DNA from: Thuidium tamariscinum
Lineage: Eukaryota; Streptophyta; Bryopsida; Hypnales; Thuidiaceae
Length of the DNA stretch: 64,000 nucleotides
Direction of reading: 5' to 3'
NCBI GenBank assembly: GCA_947034885.2
Contig: OX344749.2
Span: 11,671,501-11,735,500, forward strand
Positions 13,057-24,939 of the stretch are shown here, one piece after another; the first letter of the stretch is position 1; each line of letters opens with the position of its first letter. The position numbers and the translations under genes were made by a program. The notes beneath the pieces were generated by a model. That model was given only the letters and a program-made list of their open reading frames with translations, was not told where the DNA came from and made no database searches.

Positions 13057-13440
13057 GTAATTTTGGAATAGATTCAATGCAATATTGAGTAGTAGAAATT
13101 TTTCCATATAGAAAGATAAGAAATATGGAGAGAGAAAAAAAAATTATAATTTTATTTCCAAAATTGAAATTACTATGAACTTTGGGAGCCAAAAAGTACT
13201 CTTGACTAGTAGCTAATGATTAGAATATTCCAATTTTAATCATTCAAGAATTATTTTTCTACTCAATATTTTTTACTTTTTTGCTTACTAATTTGAGACA
13301 TGTGTGATAACCTTATTAAAAAAAACCATTTTCAACCTTGATTGGAAATATTGCACCCCGTCAAGTTGGATATTGGATATGATTGGCTACTAGTGCCTCA
13401 ATCCTAAGGTAGCTTACTTCTAAAGATGAGATTGTCGAAT
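13057..13440 (+). repeat. Repeat flanking TTAA elements, copy 1
   Basis: It aligns with 14336-14700 in the same orientation, sharing AAATTGAAATTACTATGA, AGCCAAAA and GTTGGAT. It also aligns with 61780-62013 in reverse, where TTCTTGAATGAT and TTCATAGTAATT recur. In all three places it starts at the TTAA edge of an element, so the repeated unit is larger than the TTAA element alone. Confidence 0.55.
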
Positions 13441-13484
13441 GTATAAGATCAAGGGTTTTTTAAATTCTTTGCCAATTAACTATG

Positions 13485-13738
13485 GGTGGTAAGGTAGACA
13501 AGTCTATTACTATCTTGATTTGCAATCTAACTATGTTGGAGCCAATTCTAAGAAGAGCACATATTTTTCAAAGGTGAGCACTTATTTTAGAAATCACACC
13601 AAAGTGGAATTATAATTTTTGTAAACTTTTAAAGTAGTTGACCCTAAAATTACAAAATTGCCTGTAAACTACAATTATAAACAATCCTTAAGCAACTTAT
13701 AACCACCTAATGAAGTACTAGATATAAATTTTCTAATA
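13485..13738 (+). repeat. Partial copy of the 20526-20969 repeat
   Basis: Begins with AAGGTAGAC and continues through CTATCTTGATTTGCA and CAAGTGGAATTATAATTTT-like sequence as in 20530-20800. It is cut off at 13739 by the next TTAA element, which appears to have inserted into it. Confidence 0.55.
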
Positions 13739-14335
13739 TTAACCCCTAAAAGACCAAGCTACGTTTTTTTTGGCAAAGTAGTGATTTGGGGGAGCTCACT
13801 ACAAATGGATTTTTTTTTTTTTTTTTTTTTTAAATTTTCACACAATATGTGCCCAAGGAGTAGATTTAAGGCCCAATAATTTTCATAACATTTGACTACA
13901 TGGTTCAAAAGTTATTGCATGATACGTAATTTTTGTTGTCAAATCTTAAAAGTTGGTCATTTCAAAAATATGAGGTTAAAAACCTCATATGTATAAATCC
14001 AAACAATTTATAGCTTTTCAAAATCTACTCTAGAATTTTCTTAAATGAATTTCTAACGTGATTCTTTTCTCTAAGATCTAGTGTATTTCAAGCTCTTTTC
14101 TTAGAGCCTTCAACACTATATAAAGTCAAGATTAAAATGGGCACCCTAGTACAAAATCTTGATAGAAAAATCATAATTAATCATTTTTTAAATCAAATTT
14201 TTGATGCTAAAATTAGACTTCAAAAAGGATTTTTCAAAAATATAAACTACTAAAAATAGCAACTTGATTAGATTTTATTTAACTTCAAAATATTGTCAAT
14301 TCCAAAATTTGGTGCCTTAGGCATTTAGAGGTTAA
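13739..14335. mobile_element. TTAA-bounded element, 597 bp
   Basis: Left end TTAACCCCTAAAAGACCAAG; right end, read inward, TTAACCTCTAAATGCC. The left ~200 bp match the arms of 54411-54981, including the GGAGTAGATTTAAG block. The right end resembles the 12357/62014 family (GGCACCAAATTTTGG versus GGCACCATTTTTTGG), so it looks like a mosaic of two element types. A T-run lies at about 13809-13830. Confidence 0.55.
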
Positions 14336-14700
14336 GCAATTTTGCACATGCTCTAAAGTAATAGACAATATAAGATTTTTGCCATGTAAGATGATAAAAA
14401 TCATAGAATTTGCAATCTTTTTTTTGTAATTTTATGCCTTAAATTGAAATTACTATGAGTTTTGGAAGCCAAAAGTTGGTCTTGATCCATTTCTAATGTA
14501 TAGACTCTTTTAATTCCAATCATCAAGAACTACTTTTTGACTCATCACTTCCTACATTCTTACTCACTTCTTCGAGACATGTCTCATGAGTATATTAGTC
14601 TGAAAATTGAAAAGGAAGAAAAAAATCACATTCCAAGCTTTGGATGAAAATGGTTGCACCCTACAAGTTGGATGTTGGTTTTTAGTCAAGAATGTGTGGT
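14336..14700 (+). repeat. Repeat flanking TTAA elements, copy 2
   Basis: Second copy of the block at 13057-13440, about 1.28 kb downstream, again starting directly at the TTAA edge of an element. It includes GAAATTACTATGAGTTTTGG and the GCACCCTACAAGTTGGATG segment. Confidence 0.55.
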
Positions 14701-17449
14701 TCCACCTTAAGTGTACTTATAGAAAGTTAATTTTATAAGATTTGTGTCTAATGTATATGAGCACTTTATCGCAACTACTAAGGTAAGAGGCTCAAAAAGC
14801 GAGCATCTAAGCACTGATGTGCCTTTTTCGTGTATCTCCTGATATGGAAATATTTTTATTTTATTTTTCAGTGACAGAGAAATAGATGAGGAATCTAACA
14901 CAAGTTGTTTCATATTTTTTGAATCATTATTGAATTAGTTATGAATTTTCAAACACACTCTGTTATAGGTCCCTAATTGTGATCATAGGCCCTTGGAAAC
15001 CCATCCATGCATAGTTTGAAAAAAAATCAGTCTTTGTTCCAAAACTAGCATTGCAACATGTGTAAAGTAATTGAAATGGTTTCTAAAAGTGTTCCTTTCA
15101 AAATCTGAAATGAATGCTTGATTTAATCATTATTTCAGATTTTTTAATACTTGTAAGAAGGTAGTTGAACAATGGATTCTAATTTAAATTATATTAGTAG
15201 ACACCTAGCCACTTAGTTAAGAATGAATCAATTGTGGTTCTTAAACCATTCATTGAAGAAGTTAAAACAAATGTCATCAAGCTCCATTGTAATCCAGATT
15301 AATCCAGAGTTTTTTTCCCCCAAGTTCACATGTCCATTTCAAAGCCCCTACTAGATGGTTGAAAATGCCCGATCTACTTTACAGCCCTCTACTATATACA
15401 TTCTTCTACCTCTTTTGACTATCCTCTCAACATTTTGTAGTATTTTATTTAATGACTCAATAAAGCAATTTTGAAATTCCATTATGTAATTCTTTTGTAA
15501 TAGTGAAATTTGTAAAAATTTAGAGCATGTAATGTTTACAGATATCCAAATAATTTCTTCAAACCAATGATTAAGAAATTTTTTGAGCTACCCTAATTCA
15601 TTTCCTCTTGTGATGAAAATGGTCCATTTGTTTTCTAGTAGTCACCAATTGCATCTTCTTAGCTAGAAAATGTTTAGATTTACTTCTTCCATTATAAAAA
15701 TTTTACTAGCTAATTTTCTCCAATCTAATATTGACACTAGCTAAATTGCTAAAAGCCTCTATTGTCAATAAAAATGTATTAGACAATATTGACAATCCAA
15801 AATATTAATTCTTCTTGCATCATTAGTAGAAGAGAGGAGAGGTAGGGGAGCTTTGATACAAGTGAAAGGTAAAGAGAATCCTAATCCATTGCACAAGCCC
15901 AATGCCTAGCCACCTAGCTAGTATTTCCCTAATACCCCCTCCAAACTTTGATACTTTATCCACTATGAGTATCAACTTCATCCCACTTGGATATCAACCA
16001 CTAATTATCATCCCATGGTGTTTGAAATTTGTCAAGTCATGAAAGAAAGTAATTAGAGTAGGCAACCCATTCTTCACACACACTTTCACACTATAGGCTT
16101 TTCTATTTCGAATTAGTTGTGGTTTACATTACACCTCACATAGAGCAAGATCAATTAAAGAAACATTAATGTTCAAGAAGTGTACATTGAAAACATGAAA
16201 TGATCACAATATGTACATTGAAAGCCACAATTATCACTTTCATCAATTTTGTAACCAACCTATGATTGGCAATAGAATGACCCATACAGCAAGAGTAAAT
16301 TTCAAAGGAATCTTCATGAAAAAAATTCACAACAATTTCATTTTAGATGGAAAAAATGTAAAAAAAATTCAAATCTTCTTGAATTCAATTTCCCTGCATG
16401 GGGAAATTTTTTCCTTCAACACACCCATCCAGCACAAATGTCCAATTCCTTTAGTGGTTGGAAATGGGTTGCCATCCCATAGGGCCAAAAAACAACAAAT
16501 CCTTCAATTTTTTTTGGTGCATTCATTGGTTGATTCCTACCCCTACCAATTTCCTTCCGTTTGGGCATCATTTGTTTTCAAAATGCAATGGATTTTTTTT
16601 CCAATTCCACTGGCTACCTTTGAACTAGCTGTGGGTTTTCCACGGCCACTGCTTCAAATGACCATACTTTTCAAAGATTCTGGGCCCCAAATGGGAACTT
16701 TGAAAAAGACCCCAAGAACCAGAGGAAGGTCAGAGTTTTGGAAGATGTAAAGTACCTAGAAGTCAAAGCCAAGAGAAAAGTGCGGCACTGTTACTTGAAA
16801 ACTCTACAAAAGTTAGAAAAGCAAAAGAATTCAGTTGTGAAGTGCTCAAAGAAGCAAATCCTGATGAGGACTTTTAGTACCGTACTCCTGAAAATCCCTC
16901 TATCCACTTGGACTCGGATACCGTAGTAAGGTACGTGAAAATAAACAGAGATAACATGATTGAAAGCTCCACGTTCTGCCAAACTGAAACTCTTTTGACT
17001 TAATCAACCTGGTCAGAACTGATAGAGAGTGACAATAAAAGCGGAGACTCACAATAGAGTACCAAAAATCAACTGGTTGCCACAAGAAGTTGCACAAGTG
17101 TCAAAGAAACAGCAAGTGCACGGAGGCACCTGAAATACTTCATTTAAAATGGTCTCTTTAGACCTTAAAAATAATCAGAATACAGTGTATTTTACAGGAT
17201 ATGTAACTAGGAACAAATCGACCATCAGTCAGCCCAGAGCCTTACCATTCATGAAGACGTTTGATATTATGAATCAATCACAAAAAAGGGTACTACCACA
17301 CCTGCACTTCCCCACTGCGTATGGTATCTACCACCTTAGAAATAGCATGTCACTATTGTCACAAGAAGAAGCATCCTTCCTGCTAACCTGAATGGATTAC
17401 CCCAAACCCCAACTTATTGTTGAATATCATCAGCTCTTAGGCTTATTAT
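14701..17449. other. AT-rich intergenic DNA, downstream of the LUL-like gene
   Basis: No recognisable gene. The only notable open frame is 16211-16750 (+, 179 codons); its product has no recognisable domain and no sign of splicing into neighbours, so I do not call it a gene. The right end up to 17449 is expected to contain the 3' UTR of the minus-strand LUL-like gene. Confidence 0.45.
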
Positions 17450-19643
17450 TCACCCGTGGCTAGGGCCAGTTTCATCTGTAATCTTCCCACTCTCATCAAT
17501 TAGGGAATTTTTAGGTGCCAACTGTGACTGTGAACTACTGGATTCCACAGCATCATTTGAGTCGGCCTTCGTATTATTGAGCTCCACGCCATTCTTGGGC
17601 ACTTTGATCTCTAATAAACGTTCAACTGGAGTCCGACAAATGGGGCAACGATTGGTTTGGTATCTTAACACCTTGGCGCATTCACTGCACATGCACTGTG
17701 ACCCAGGAATAGCAAATGCGTCAGTAGAATACAAATGAACCCTTGACAAATTTGTAGCAAGGCTGAGCTATAAACAATCCCTAAATCAAAATTGATGTGA
17801 TGTGCGAGGCTTCAACCCCACACGCCTTAATGGTCCAAAGCGATCGCTTCCATATCAAAAAGGATTGTAGATCATTTAGGAAGGCACCGATAGAAAGAGA
17901 AATCATGCTCTAAATTTTTGAACAAGAAAAATCTGTTCTAGATGTTTCTATAATCAGCTATTAGCTTCCCGAGTCGACTAGTATCAATTTTTAAGTTCGT
18001 TTGAGCACTTCGGGGTGAAAAGAAAAATATATGCAGGTCAAACCAACGCGGAAAAGATGGAAGTGAAGAGCCACAAGAAAGCTGAAATCATCATAAAATT
18101 AAATCTTAAAAGAAAAAGAATAACGGTTGACGAACCCAACCGAAACGTAGAAGCTCTCAAACAAGCGAGACCAGAATTCAACATGGCTCCACTGAATGCA
18201 GAAACATACGAGAAAAGCGCGCCATATAGACAAAGAGTGCAAATCCTAAAATATATTACCAGCATAGTAACATTCAGAGAAACCACTATTAATGACAAAA
18301 CAATGTACTTGTTCAATTGCACACCCAAAACAAATAGTCTTACCATGTGTCGACAAGGTAGAACAGTGGTGTCCCGAGGCTCTGACATACACACGACGCA
18401 TTCTTTGCCAGCGTCAGTTCCGTCAAAGTTGCCCCCACCTCCACTGTTCTCGATTCCATAGATTTCCTGGAGCTCATACCTGACACCCTCAACCCAAATG
18501 ATCTGCTTCACCACCCGTACTTGGTACGTCTCATCGTCCTTCTTCTCAATGACTGCCTGCGTGATCTGGGAGTGCACCCATCCTGGCAGGGCAGCTCCCA
18601 GGGGCTCGGTATCTCGTGGAGATTCATCAAGAGGGGAGGATTTGGGCACCGTTTCCATCCGGATCAACAAAGGAAACACATTGTCTTCACCTCCTCTCAA
18701 TAACTCTTCGTCGTCAAACAGAGCCAGCATCACACCTGTCCCTGGATCTTGCCTGAACTTCTGACCCAGCCCTTTCTCAAATTTGGTTCGCAGTGGTGTG
18801 TAGATGTGAGGCTTTGCTGGTGTCACACTGCAGTTTCCGCCCTCCTTTGCAAGAAAGAATACACATATGCTGCACACGAAATTAATGATCAGTGTCACAA
18901 GCAAAACTTGTATCATAGGAATTCACAAGAAAATTTGTACCATAAGAATACAAAAGGACTACATGCGCTACAGCACGAGAATTGTGAACCATAACCCTAA
19001 AACGCGCAGTATCATCAAACTAGGGTTCAAAGAAAATTTTCATCATTTAAAAGGAAGAATTTCTCAGTCAAGATTTCGAAGCCTGTGTATTATTCCAGCG
19101 TTGCCCGAGCAGTTGGTAACCCAATAATTTCCAAATACAAACGACAATCCAACAAGAAAATGGAGGATGAGTTACTGACCTTCCGGCAACCGTGGCATCG
19201 AAAGTGAACGCCACGAGATAATACCCCGGATTCTCCTCATCTTTCTCCAGCCGCAGCGTGGCCTTCTTCAAATTCACGTCGTTCTGAATGGTATTAGCTT
19301 TCTGATGCTCCGCGACTTCCAATGTGCGAGCGGGCGGCGGAGGGGCATACGGTGGAGTCCTATACATTTGCGCCGGCGGCAGATTCATCACGTACTGCCC
19401 ATTGTTTTGAATAATATTGTGCGGATAGTACTGAGGCGCCGGAATTGGGCCTCCCATGCCATTGTTGTAGGGAGGGTAAGGGTAGTAAGGTACATGGGCC
19501 AGGTAATTCGCCGGTGGGGGTGGTGGAGCGCCATGACCGCCAGGGTAGCCTGGCGGCACAGGGACAATTCGAGGCGGAGGAGGAGGTCCTCCGCCTGTCT
19601 GAGAGACACGGCTGTTGCGCCGACTGCTTGGCAAATTCCCCAT
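17450..19643 (-). CDS. LOG2/LUL-like RING-type E3 ubiquitin ligase
   Basis: Predicted membrane-associated ubiquitin ligase of the plant LOG2/LUL group. In Arabidopsis the group includes LOG2, known to ubiquitinate GDU1 in amino-acid export. Three exons (19180-19643, 18344-18869, 17450-17695) join in frame to 411 residues. It begins Met-Gly-Asn, the context for N-myristoylation of Gly2. A Pro/Gly/Tyr-rich, disordered-looking region follows to about residue 105. The conserved domain starts at about [17 protein letters not shown] and runs through FEKGLGQKF and [20 protein letters not shown]. The C3HC4 RING has Cys 312, 315, 327, His 329 and Cys 333, 336, 347, 350. The C-terminal tail is Ser/Asn-rich. 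Intron 2 (17696-18343) splits the RING right after His-Met; intron 1 is 18870-19179; both are GT-AG. All eight zinc ligands are intact, so the ligase should be active. Its substrate cannot be read from sequence. Confidence 0.92.
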
Positions 19644-20525
19644 GAAACAAACTCCTCACTCAAAAAATTTCAAAAATGCTATTCTCTAAACACGAACCTA
19701 TTTATGTCTATCTACAAAGTTTGCTGTTATTTTTGATCGTGATCGCGTTTCCTTCCTATCTGCTTCTTCTCCTAATTCGGCTTCTCCGGAGAAATTCAAT
19801 TCAATTCCGCCCGTGACGAATTCCTATCATTCTCTCTCTTGATCTTAGATCTACCGAAATTCGCGAACAAAAACTGAACGTCAACGACAATACCTGACGC
19901 GACCATAACGCCATCCGCGACCACTCGCCATTTGAGCGAACGAGAAACCCTAACAAGTTCCGATCCCCTGCCGTCCCCTCAGTTCCGCTCGCATCTATCA
20001 CACCCTCCGTACTCAATCATCGCCACACAGCCACGCTGCGTGGAATTCTCCCAAACACGGGCGCAACTTCCAGAGCGCCACCGGAAACAAACCCCAACAA
20101 CTTCCGGCACAAGAAACCTCGATACTCGACGAAAAAAGAATCGGAAAAGAAGCGCCGGGTGCAGGCAATCTGATGGTCACCTCAGGGAGGAAATCTGCGG
20201 GGAAGGAGCGACGAGAGATCGAAGAAGCTAGAAATGGGGGGGACCCCGGCGAGCGCGTGAGCACGGAACTGAGTGGTGGCCATCGAGGTCAACTACTGTA
20301 AGTTGAACTGAACTGAAGCTCACTCTTCGAAGTTCATCCAAAAGAATTCATCCATGACTTCATCCAGAATAGAAAGCTGGTCTGGAAATGTGATTCTGAA
20401 TGTGATTCTGAATGTTATTCTCGTCGGGGAAGGAACAGACGGAAAAGATGGACGAAAAATTTCCGTCGAGGTGTTGACGTCGACGGGGAATGGGAGCCGT
20501 AAGCACTTTCTTGGTATTCAAATCA
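19644..20525. other. Promoter and 5' leader region of the LUL-like gene
   Basis: Comparatively GC-rich DNA upstream of the minus-strand start codon, with AAACCCTAA (telo-box-like) near 19945-19953. Open frames here on both strands are Arg/Ser/Pro-rich shadows without domains. No second gene is supported. Confidence 0.4.
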
Positions 20526-20969
20526 TATAAGGTAGACCAACCTATTAGCACCCCGATTTGCATTCTGACTATCTTGGGGTCAATTCCAAGATTGAAAAAT
20601 ATTTTTCAGAGGTGTGTGCATGTTTCACAAATCAAACCCAAGTGGAATTATAATTTTCTGATCAAAATTGTAATTTCTGTGAATTTTTGAAAAGTTCAGC
20701 CCTAAATTACAAAATCATCCGTGACTTGGGTCATGAACGCCCTAATAACAACCCATAACCACCTTCTTATGTCCCTATAAGCATTTAGGAATTCACTAAT
20801 CAGCTATTGCTACATTACCCTAAATGACATACATGCACTGATTTTATCAGATTTCCATACAAAATTGGCTCATTTCTTAACAAATTTGGATAGTGAAGTG
20901 GTGGTAATGGGGCCAAAAATAGGGTGACAAAAATGGGTTGCAGATGGAATTAGGCCGGTCTACCTTATA
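20526..20969. mobile_element. TIR element with TATAAGGTAGACC ends, 444 bp
   Basis: The ends are TATAAGGTAGACC on the left and its reverse complement GGTCTACCTTATA on the right. The outer TA at each side could be a TA target site, which would suit a Tc1/mariner (Stowaway-like) MITE. A related, truncated copy lies at 13485-13738. No ORF. Confidence 0.5.
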
Positions 20970-22201
20970 GTAACAAACAAAACTGAGCATGGATTTCAAA
21001 CTTTTTCATTCATTCAAATGACCATACCATAAACACGTACTTTACAAGATTTTTTCAAAGTTTTTTCATTTAGTTATAAAAGTTTTCATTCAAAAAATCG
21101 TACCATAAACTTGTTTTTTTATTTCTAATCTTTGTATTATACCATAAACTTAGTAAGAAATCCTAATGACTATAATTACATTGTCCTTGAAGTTTCGTAC
21201 TTGAAGACTACTTTCAACTTAGGTAGGATAAGAGCTACGTTCAATAACATCAAAACATTGTTAATTTTGTGAATGTTAGTGTAATTTCTAGCCGTTTTGA
21301 ACTTCACAATGATATTCAATGATGATTTGAATTGGTTGAATCAATTATGTGAGTCATAAATTTTAGTATTTGTACAAAAAATTAGAACCTAAAAACACAT
21401 ATTACAATTCTAAAATATAACTTGAATTCATTGTACAATTCAACAAATGCTTCAAATGCAAGGGCATTAAGATGTAACAATGGTTCACATTGCAACTTAT
21501 ATTCATTCTACAATGGCTAATGTAGTTTTGTACTTTTAATTTAAAAAAAGCATTCAAAAACTAAAAGAGCCAAAGTCATTTGCATGTTTGTCACATTGTG
21601 AATATTTTTAATTCTATAATTATCAACTTCCTTCAATTTTGTATATAACTATCTAAAATAATATATACTAGCATATAGTCTAGGTACAAAAAGATTTTTG
21701 GGAGTTTTAAGAAAAAACTCACAAAAATATAAAGAGATTCCAACTTATAGTGCACAAAACCAAATTTTAGGCATGGCTAACTTTGAAATTTATTTTCTTC
21801 AAATGAAAACAAATTTTTTCTTCAAACTTCCATTAATGTTAGCTTGTGAGTATGAAAATGTAAGGTTGAGAGCTTTGATCATATCTATAAGTATATCCTA
21901 CAACCATTGAAGGTTCTTATAATATAAGCTTACATCTATAATTTAGGTATGAGTATCATAGTTACACTATAATCATGGAAGTTTTTAATAATATAAACAC
22001 TTATAACATTAATGTATAGCCTTCTAGAGTCATGGGTTCATATCCCTAGGCTCAAATAATAGCAACCTTCTTTCTATAATAACGTATTATATGTCGCATA
22101 CAACTTTCATATATCTACTTTCGTATTTTATTCATTGCTACTTTATGGTATAGTTGTTTGAATGAAAAAGTTTCAAATCTATACTTAGTTTTGTTTGTCA
22201 C
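20970..22201. mobile_element. Long-TIR element, about 1.23 kb
   Basis: About 70 bp at the left end (GTAACAAACAAAACTGAG, then AAACTTTTTCATTC and ACCATACCATAAA) are repeated inverted at the right end (TTTATGGTATAG, GAATGAAAAAGTTT, CTTAGTTTTGTTTGTCAC). It abuts the 20526-20969 element directly. The inside is AT-rich without a recognisable ORF. No clear target duplication; superfamily unknown. Confidence 0.55.
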
Positions 22202-23007
22202 AATATACAACTACAAAGGAAGTGAATATTGGAGTGATATTAGAGAACCATGGGCAAATTTTAAGATTTTTTTTCTTTTCAAATCTAGAAGTTCAATGAA
22301 TTTTTTTTCTTCAAATAACTAGATGTGTGTACTATTGTTGGTAGTTGTATAAAAACTCGGATCTTTCGTTTTTTAAAATGGGTATTCAAGTATATAGAAA
22401 CTTGGAAAATTTATTCTTATGGTGCATACTTAATTTTGAAAATATTTACAAAATAGAGGTGCTTTATGAAATAGTTTGTTAGAATTCTAAATCTTATTGT
22501 ATGTTTGACTCATTGCTTTTAACTTCTAGTGCAAGATTTCACTATTTTTGAAAATTTCAAACCCCTTTTGAACAACCCTTTTGAACATCTTCAAAAAAAA
22601 TTTGGAATCATTTTAATTATTTTGTATTCTTAATCAAACTAGATTGAATTTCTTATTTTAAATTGCTAGAAATAAAAAATTTGAAATTTTTTTCTTCAAA
22701 TCTTGTTTTTTTGTAAAGATTAAAGGCTAAAAATCTCCAAGAAAATATATTTTTTCATTTCTATTACTCTTTTCATTGAGAAAAAATTATATTTGTTCCC
22801 TTCTCTATTAGACTATATATCCTAATTACAATTTTAAATACATCTTACATTCAAATTTTGAAAACTAAACAATGCAACAAGTATATAAACTTATTATTCT
22901 ACAAGATCCTAGTTTATAAAATATTGAGATTTGTTTCACCCTATTGAGAATTTGCCATTGAAAATTTGAAGAGGACACATTCATTATTTCCCTATGGTCC
23001 ATGAGGG
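22202..23007. other. AT-rich intergenic DNA
   Basis: No gene, RNA or repeat that I can support. Confidence 0.45.
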
Positions 23008-23964
23008 ATAATCCATAAAGGTCCAAACACCATTTTTTGGCAATATAGTGATTTTGGGCAACTTACTATGGACGGAGTTCTTATTTTTTTCTTTAAAATT
23101 TTCACACAACATGTTTCCAAGGAGTAGCTCTAAAGTGCAACAATTTTCATACATTTTAACTACATGGTTAAAAGTTTATTGAATAATATGACATTTTCAT
23201 CATTCGGCGAGCAACCTAGGCAGCTTATAAAACTTTCTTAAAAATCGTCTTTTTAAGATTTAAAAATTCAAAATTGATTCTTTAGAATTATATGTCCATA
23301 GAAAGCTTTGAATCAACCTATTTTAACCAATGAGTCAAAAGTCATGAGGAGTTTTAGTTTGGGGTAGTTTGCAAGAAGTTATAGAATCTCTACTCTACAA
23401 AAAAGTTTGAAATTCTTTGTTTAGTTCAATTTTAATATCTTGGAAAAAAAATAGAAACAATACATGTAAATTGTTTATTACAACATTTGAACCATTGGGA
23501 TTGGCATTTTTTCAATTCCATAAATAAATTGTTTACAATTTAGTATTTTGAACCGTTTTCTATTTCTTTCTACTTATTATTTTTTTCCTACATGTTGTAC
23601 AATTCTAAATGATTTGAAAATTTTCAAGCATGTAGCCAACTTGCCTTTAAATATGAATCCAAATAGTAACCACTGATTTGAACCTTTTTTTTTAATAAAA
23701 ATGTGACCTTGTGAAGTGCAACTTCCTCATTTTTTATAAGTCCAAGAAAAGGATTTTGTCAATTCAGATGCTATTATCTTGCAATCTACATTGTAGACAT
23801 TTCTGAAAAAATTTCCACATCTTTTCAAACTAACATACTATAAGATCCTACAGTTACATGTGTCAAAAATTGTTTTGTTTCTAAAATTTGGTACTTGCAT
23901 TAGATATGGCAGTTTTGAAGTGTTTTCTGTGAAAACATAGTCAAAATCACTATTTAGGTGTTAA
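23008..23964. mobile_element. Degenerate TTAA-type element, 957 bp (reverse copy of 7180-8129)
   Basis: Left end ATAATCCATAAAGGTCC is a decayed TTAACCCCTAAAGGACC. The right end, read inward, is TTAACACCTAAATAG. It aligns end to end with 7180-8129 in reverse orientation. One mutated edge base shows it is an old copy. Confidence 0.55.
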
Positions 23965-24119
23965 AAAAAGGATATAGGGTTTAAAACAAATCTCCATCAT
24001 TATTAATCTAACAAATTATTTGTAGAAGGTAAAATAATTCTACAAAGCTCCCAACCTAAGGGGGAAACACCCAATACTACACCTATACCTTGCAATGAGC
24101 CCTAAACTCATCCAAAACT

Positions 24120-24445
24120 GTCCCTAGACTGCAGTGAATGTATTTGCCAAATGTTTCACTATAATTCGTTGATGCAATTAAAAGACACATACCAAAATCT
24201 AATTGGCTCACTGCTAATTTTAGCAACGTTTAGATTTGGGGGCATCTATTGAACAATTTCAATGGTCTAGGGAGGTAACACTTTGAAAAATTATAGAAAT
24301 TACATACATCATCCACAAAATCTTTTTTGTTTAATGTTCATGATTTTCACTCGCTAATACTAGAAAAATACTCTGTATTATTTTTAGGAAAAAATGCCTC
24401 CAACTATGCTAAATTCCTTAATTGGACGGTTTTGGGTGCTCCCAC
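24120..24445 (-). repeat. Dispersed ~370-bp repeat, diverged reverse copy
   Basis: Reverse-oriented relative of 24940-25314 and 45642-46020, recognisable from CACTCGCTAATACTAG, GCCTCCAACTATGCT and GGTTTTGGGTG. With 24940-25314 it makes a large inverted repeat around the DNA that holds the MITE at 24667. Confidence 0.5.
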
Positions 24446-24666
24446 TGTAACAAAATCACAACTGCCCTGACTCCCCATAAACAGGTTACTTGTGTTGCCA
24501 AGTGGCCATCATGCAATCAGTTCTGCACTTTTCATCCCCAAATCACTTAATTACCGTGCCGGTTGCCGTGTACGTGGAGATACTCTCGCTTGTTGAGAGT
24601 CTTGAGCATTCGCAGAAGTTCCCAAAGCCTGGAATGCAGGACTCCGCAAAGAATCCCAAAGCTTCG

Positions 24667-24895
24667 TTAACCCTTAAGCGTCTCAATCCTTTTTCGAATT
24701 TTTGCACATTTTCGCTTATAGCTTTGTACAGATATATCATTTACCAGAATTTAATGAATTTGATCATTAAAGAAGGTTGTCTTTTCTAGATTCAAGTATT
24801 ACATTTGATAAATGAGAAGTTAATTGGATGAAACCGGGCCTTGAAGCCCTCTGTTCATCGTCCAGAATATGGACGTCGGCGCGCTTCAGGGTTAA
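24667..24895. mobile_element. TTAA-bounded MITE, 229 bp (young; twin at 26951-27179)
   Basis: Ends TTAACCCTTAAGCGTC and, inward from the right, TTAACCCTGAAGCGCGCC. It is the same length as the reverse-oriented copy at 26951-27179 and differs by one base in my side-by-side reading (AAAGAAGG here, ACAGAAGG there). Outside the TTAA edges the two loci share nothing, so the boundaries and the TTAA target are firmly set. Confidence 0.85.
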
Positions 24896-24939
24896 GCACT
24901 TGGGTTTCCAGTCTCATTCTAAATAATTGATGCAATACA

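Noticed and set aside
18015..18764. Plus-strand open frames opposite the LUL-like gene
   Set aside because: Antisense shadows of exon 2 and intron 2; no domain in any of them.
19305..20264. Open frames on both strands around the LUL-like first exon and promoter
   Set aside because: Arg/Pro/Gly-rich translations of GC-rich leader and of the Pro-rich exon read in the wrong frame.
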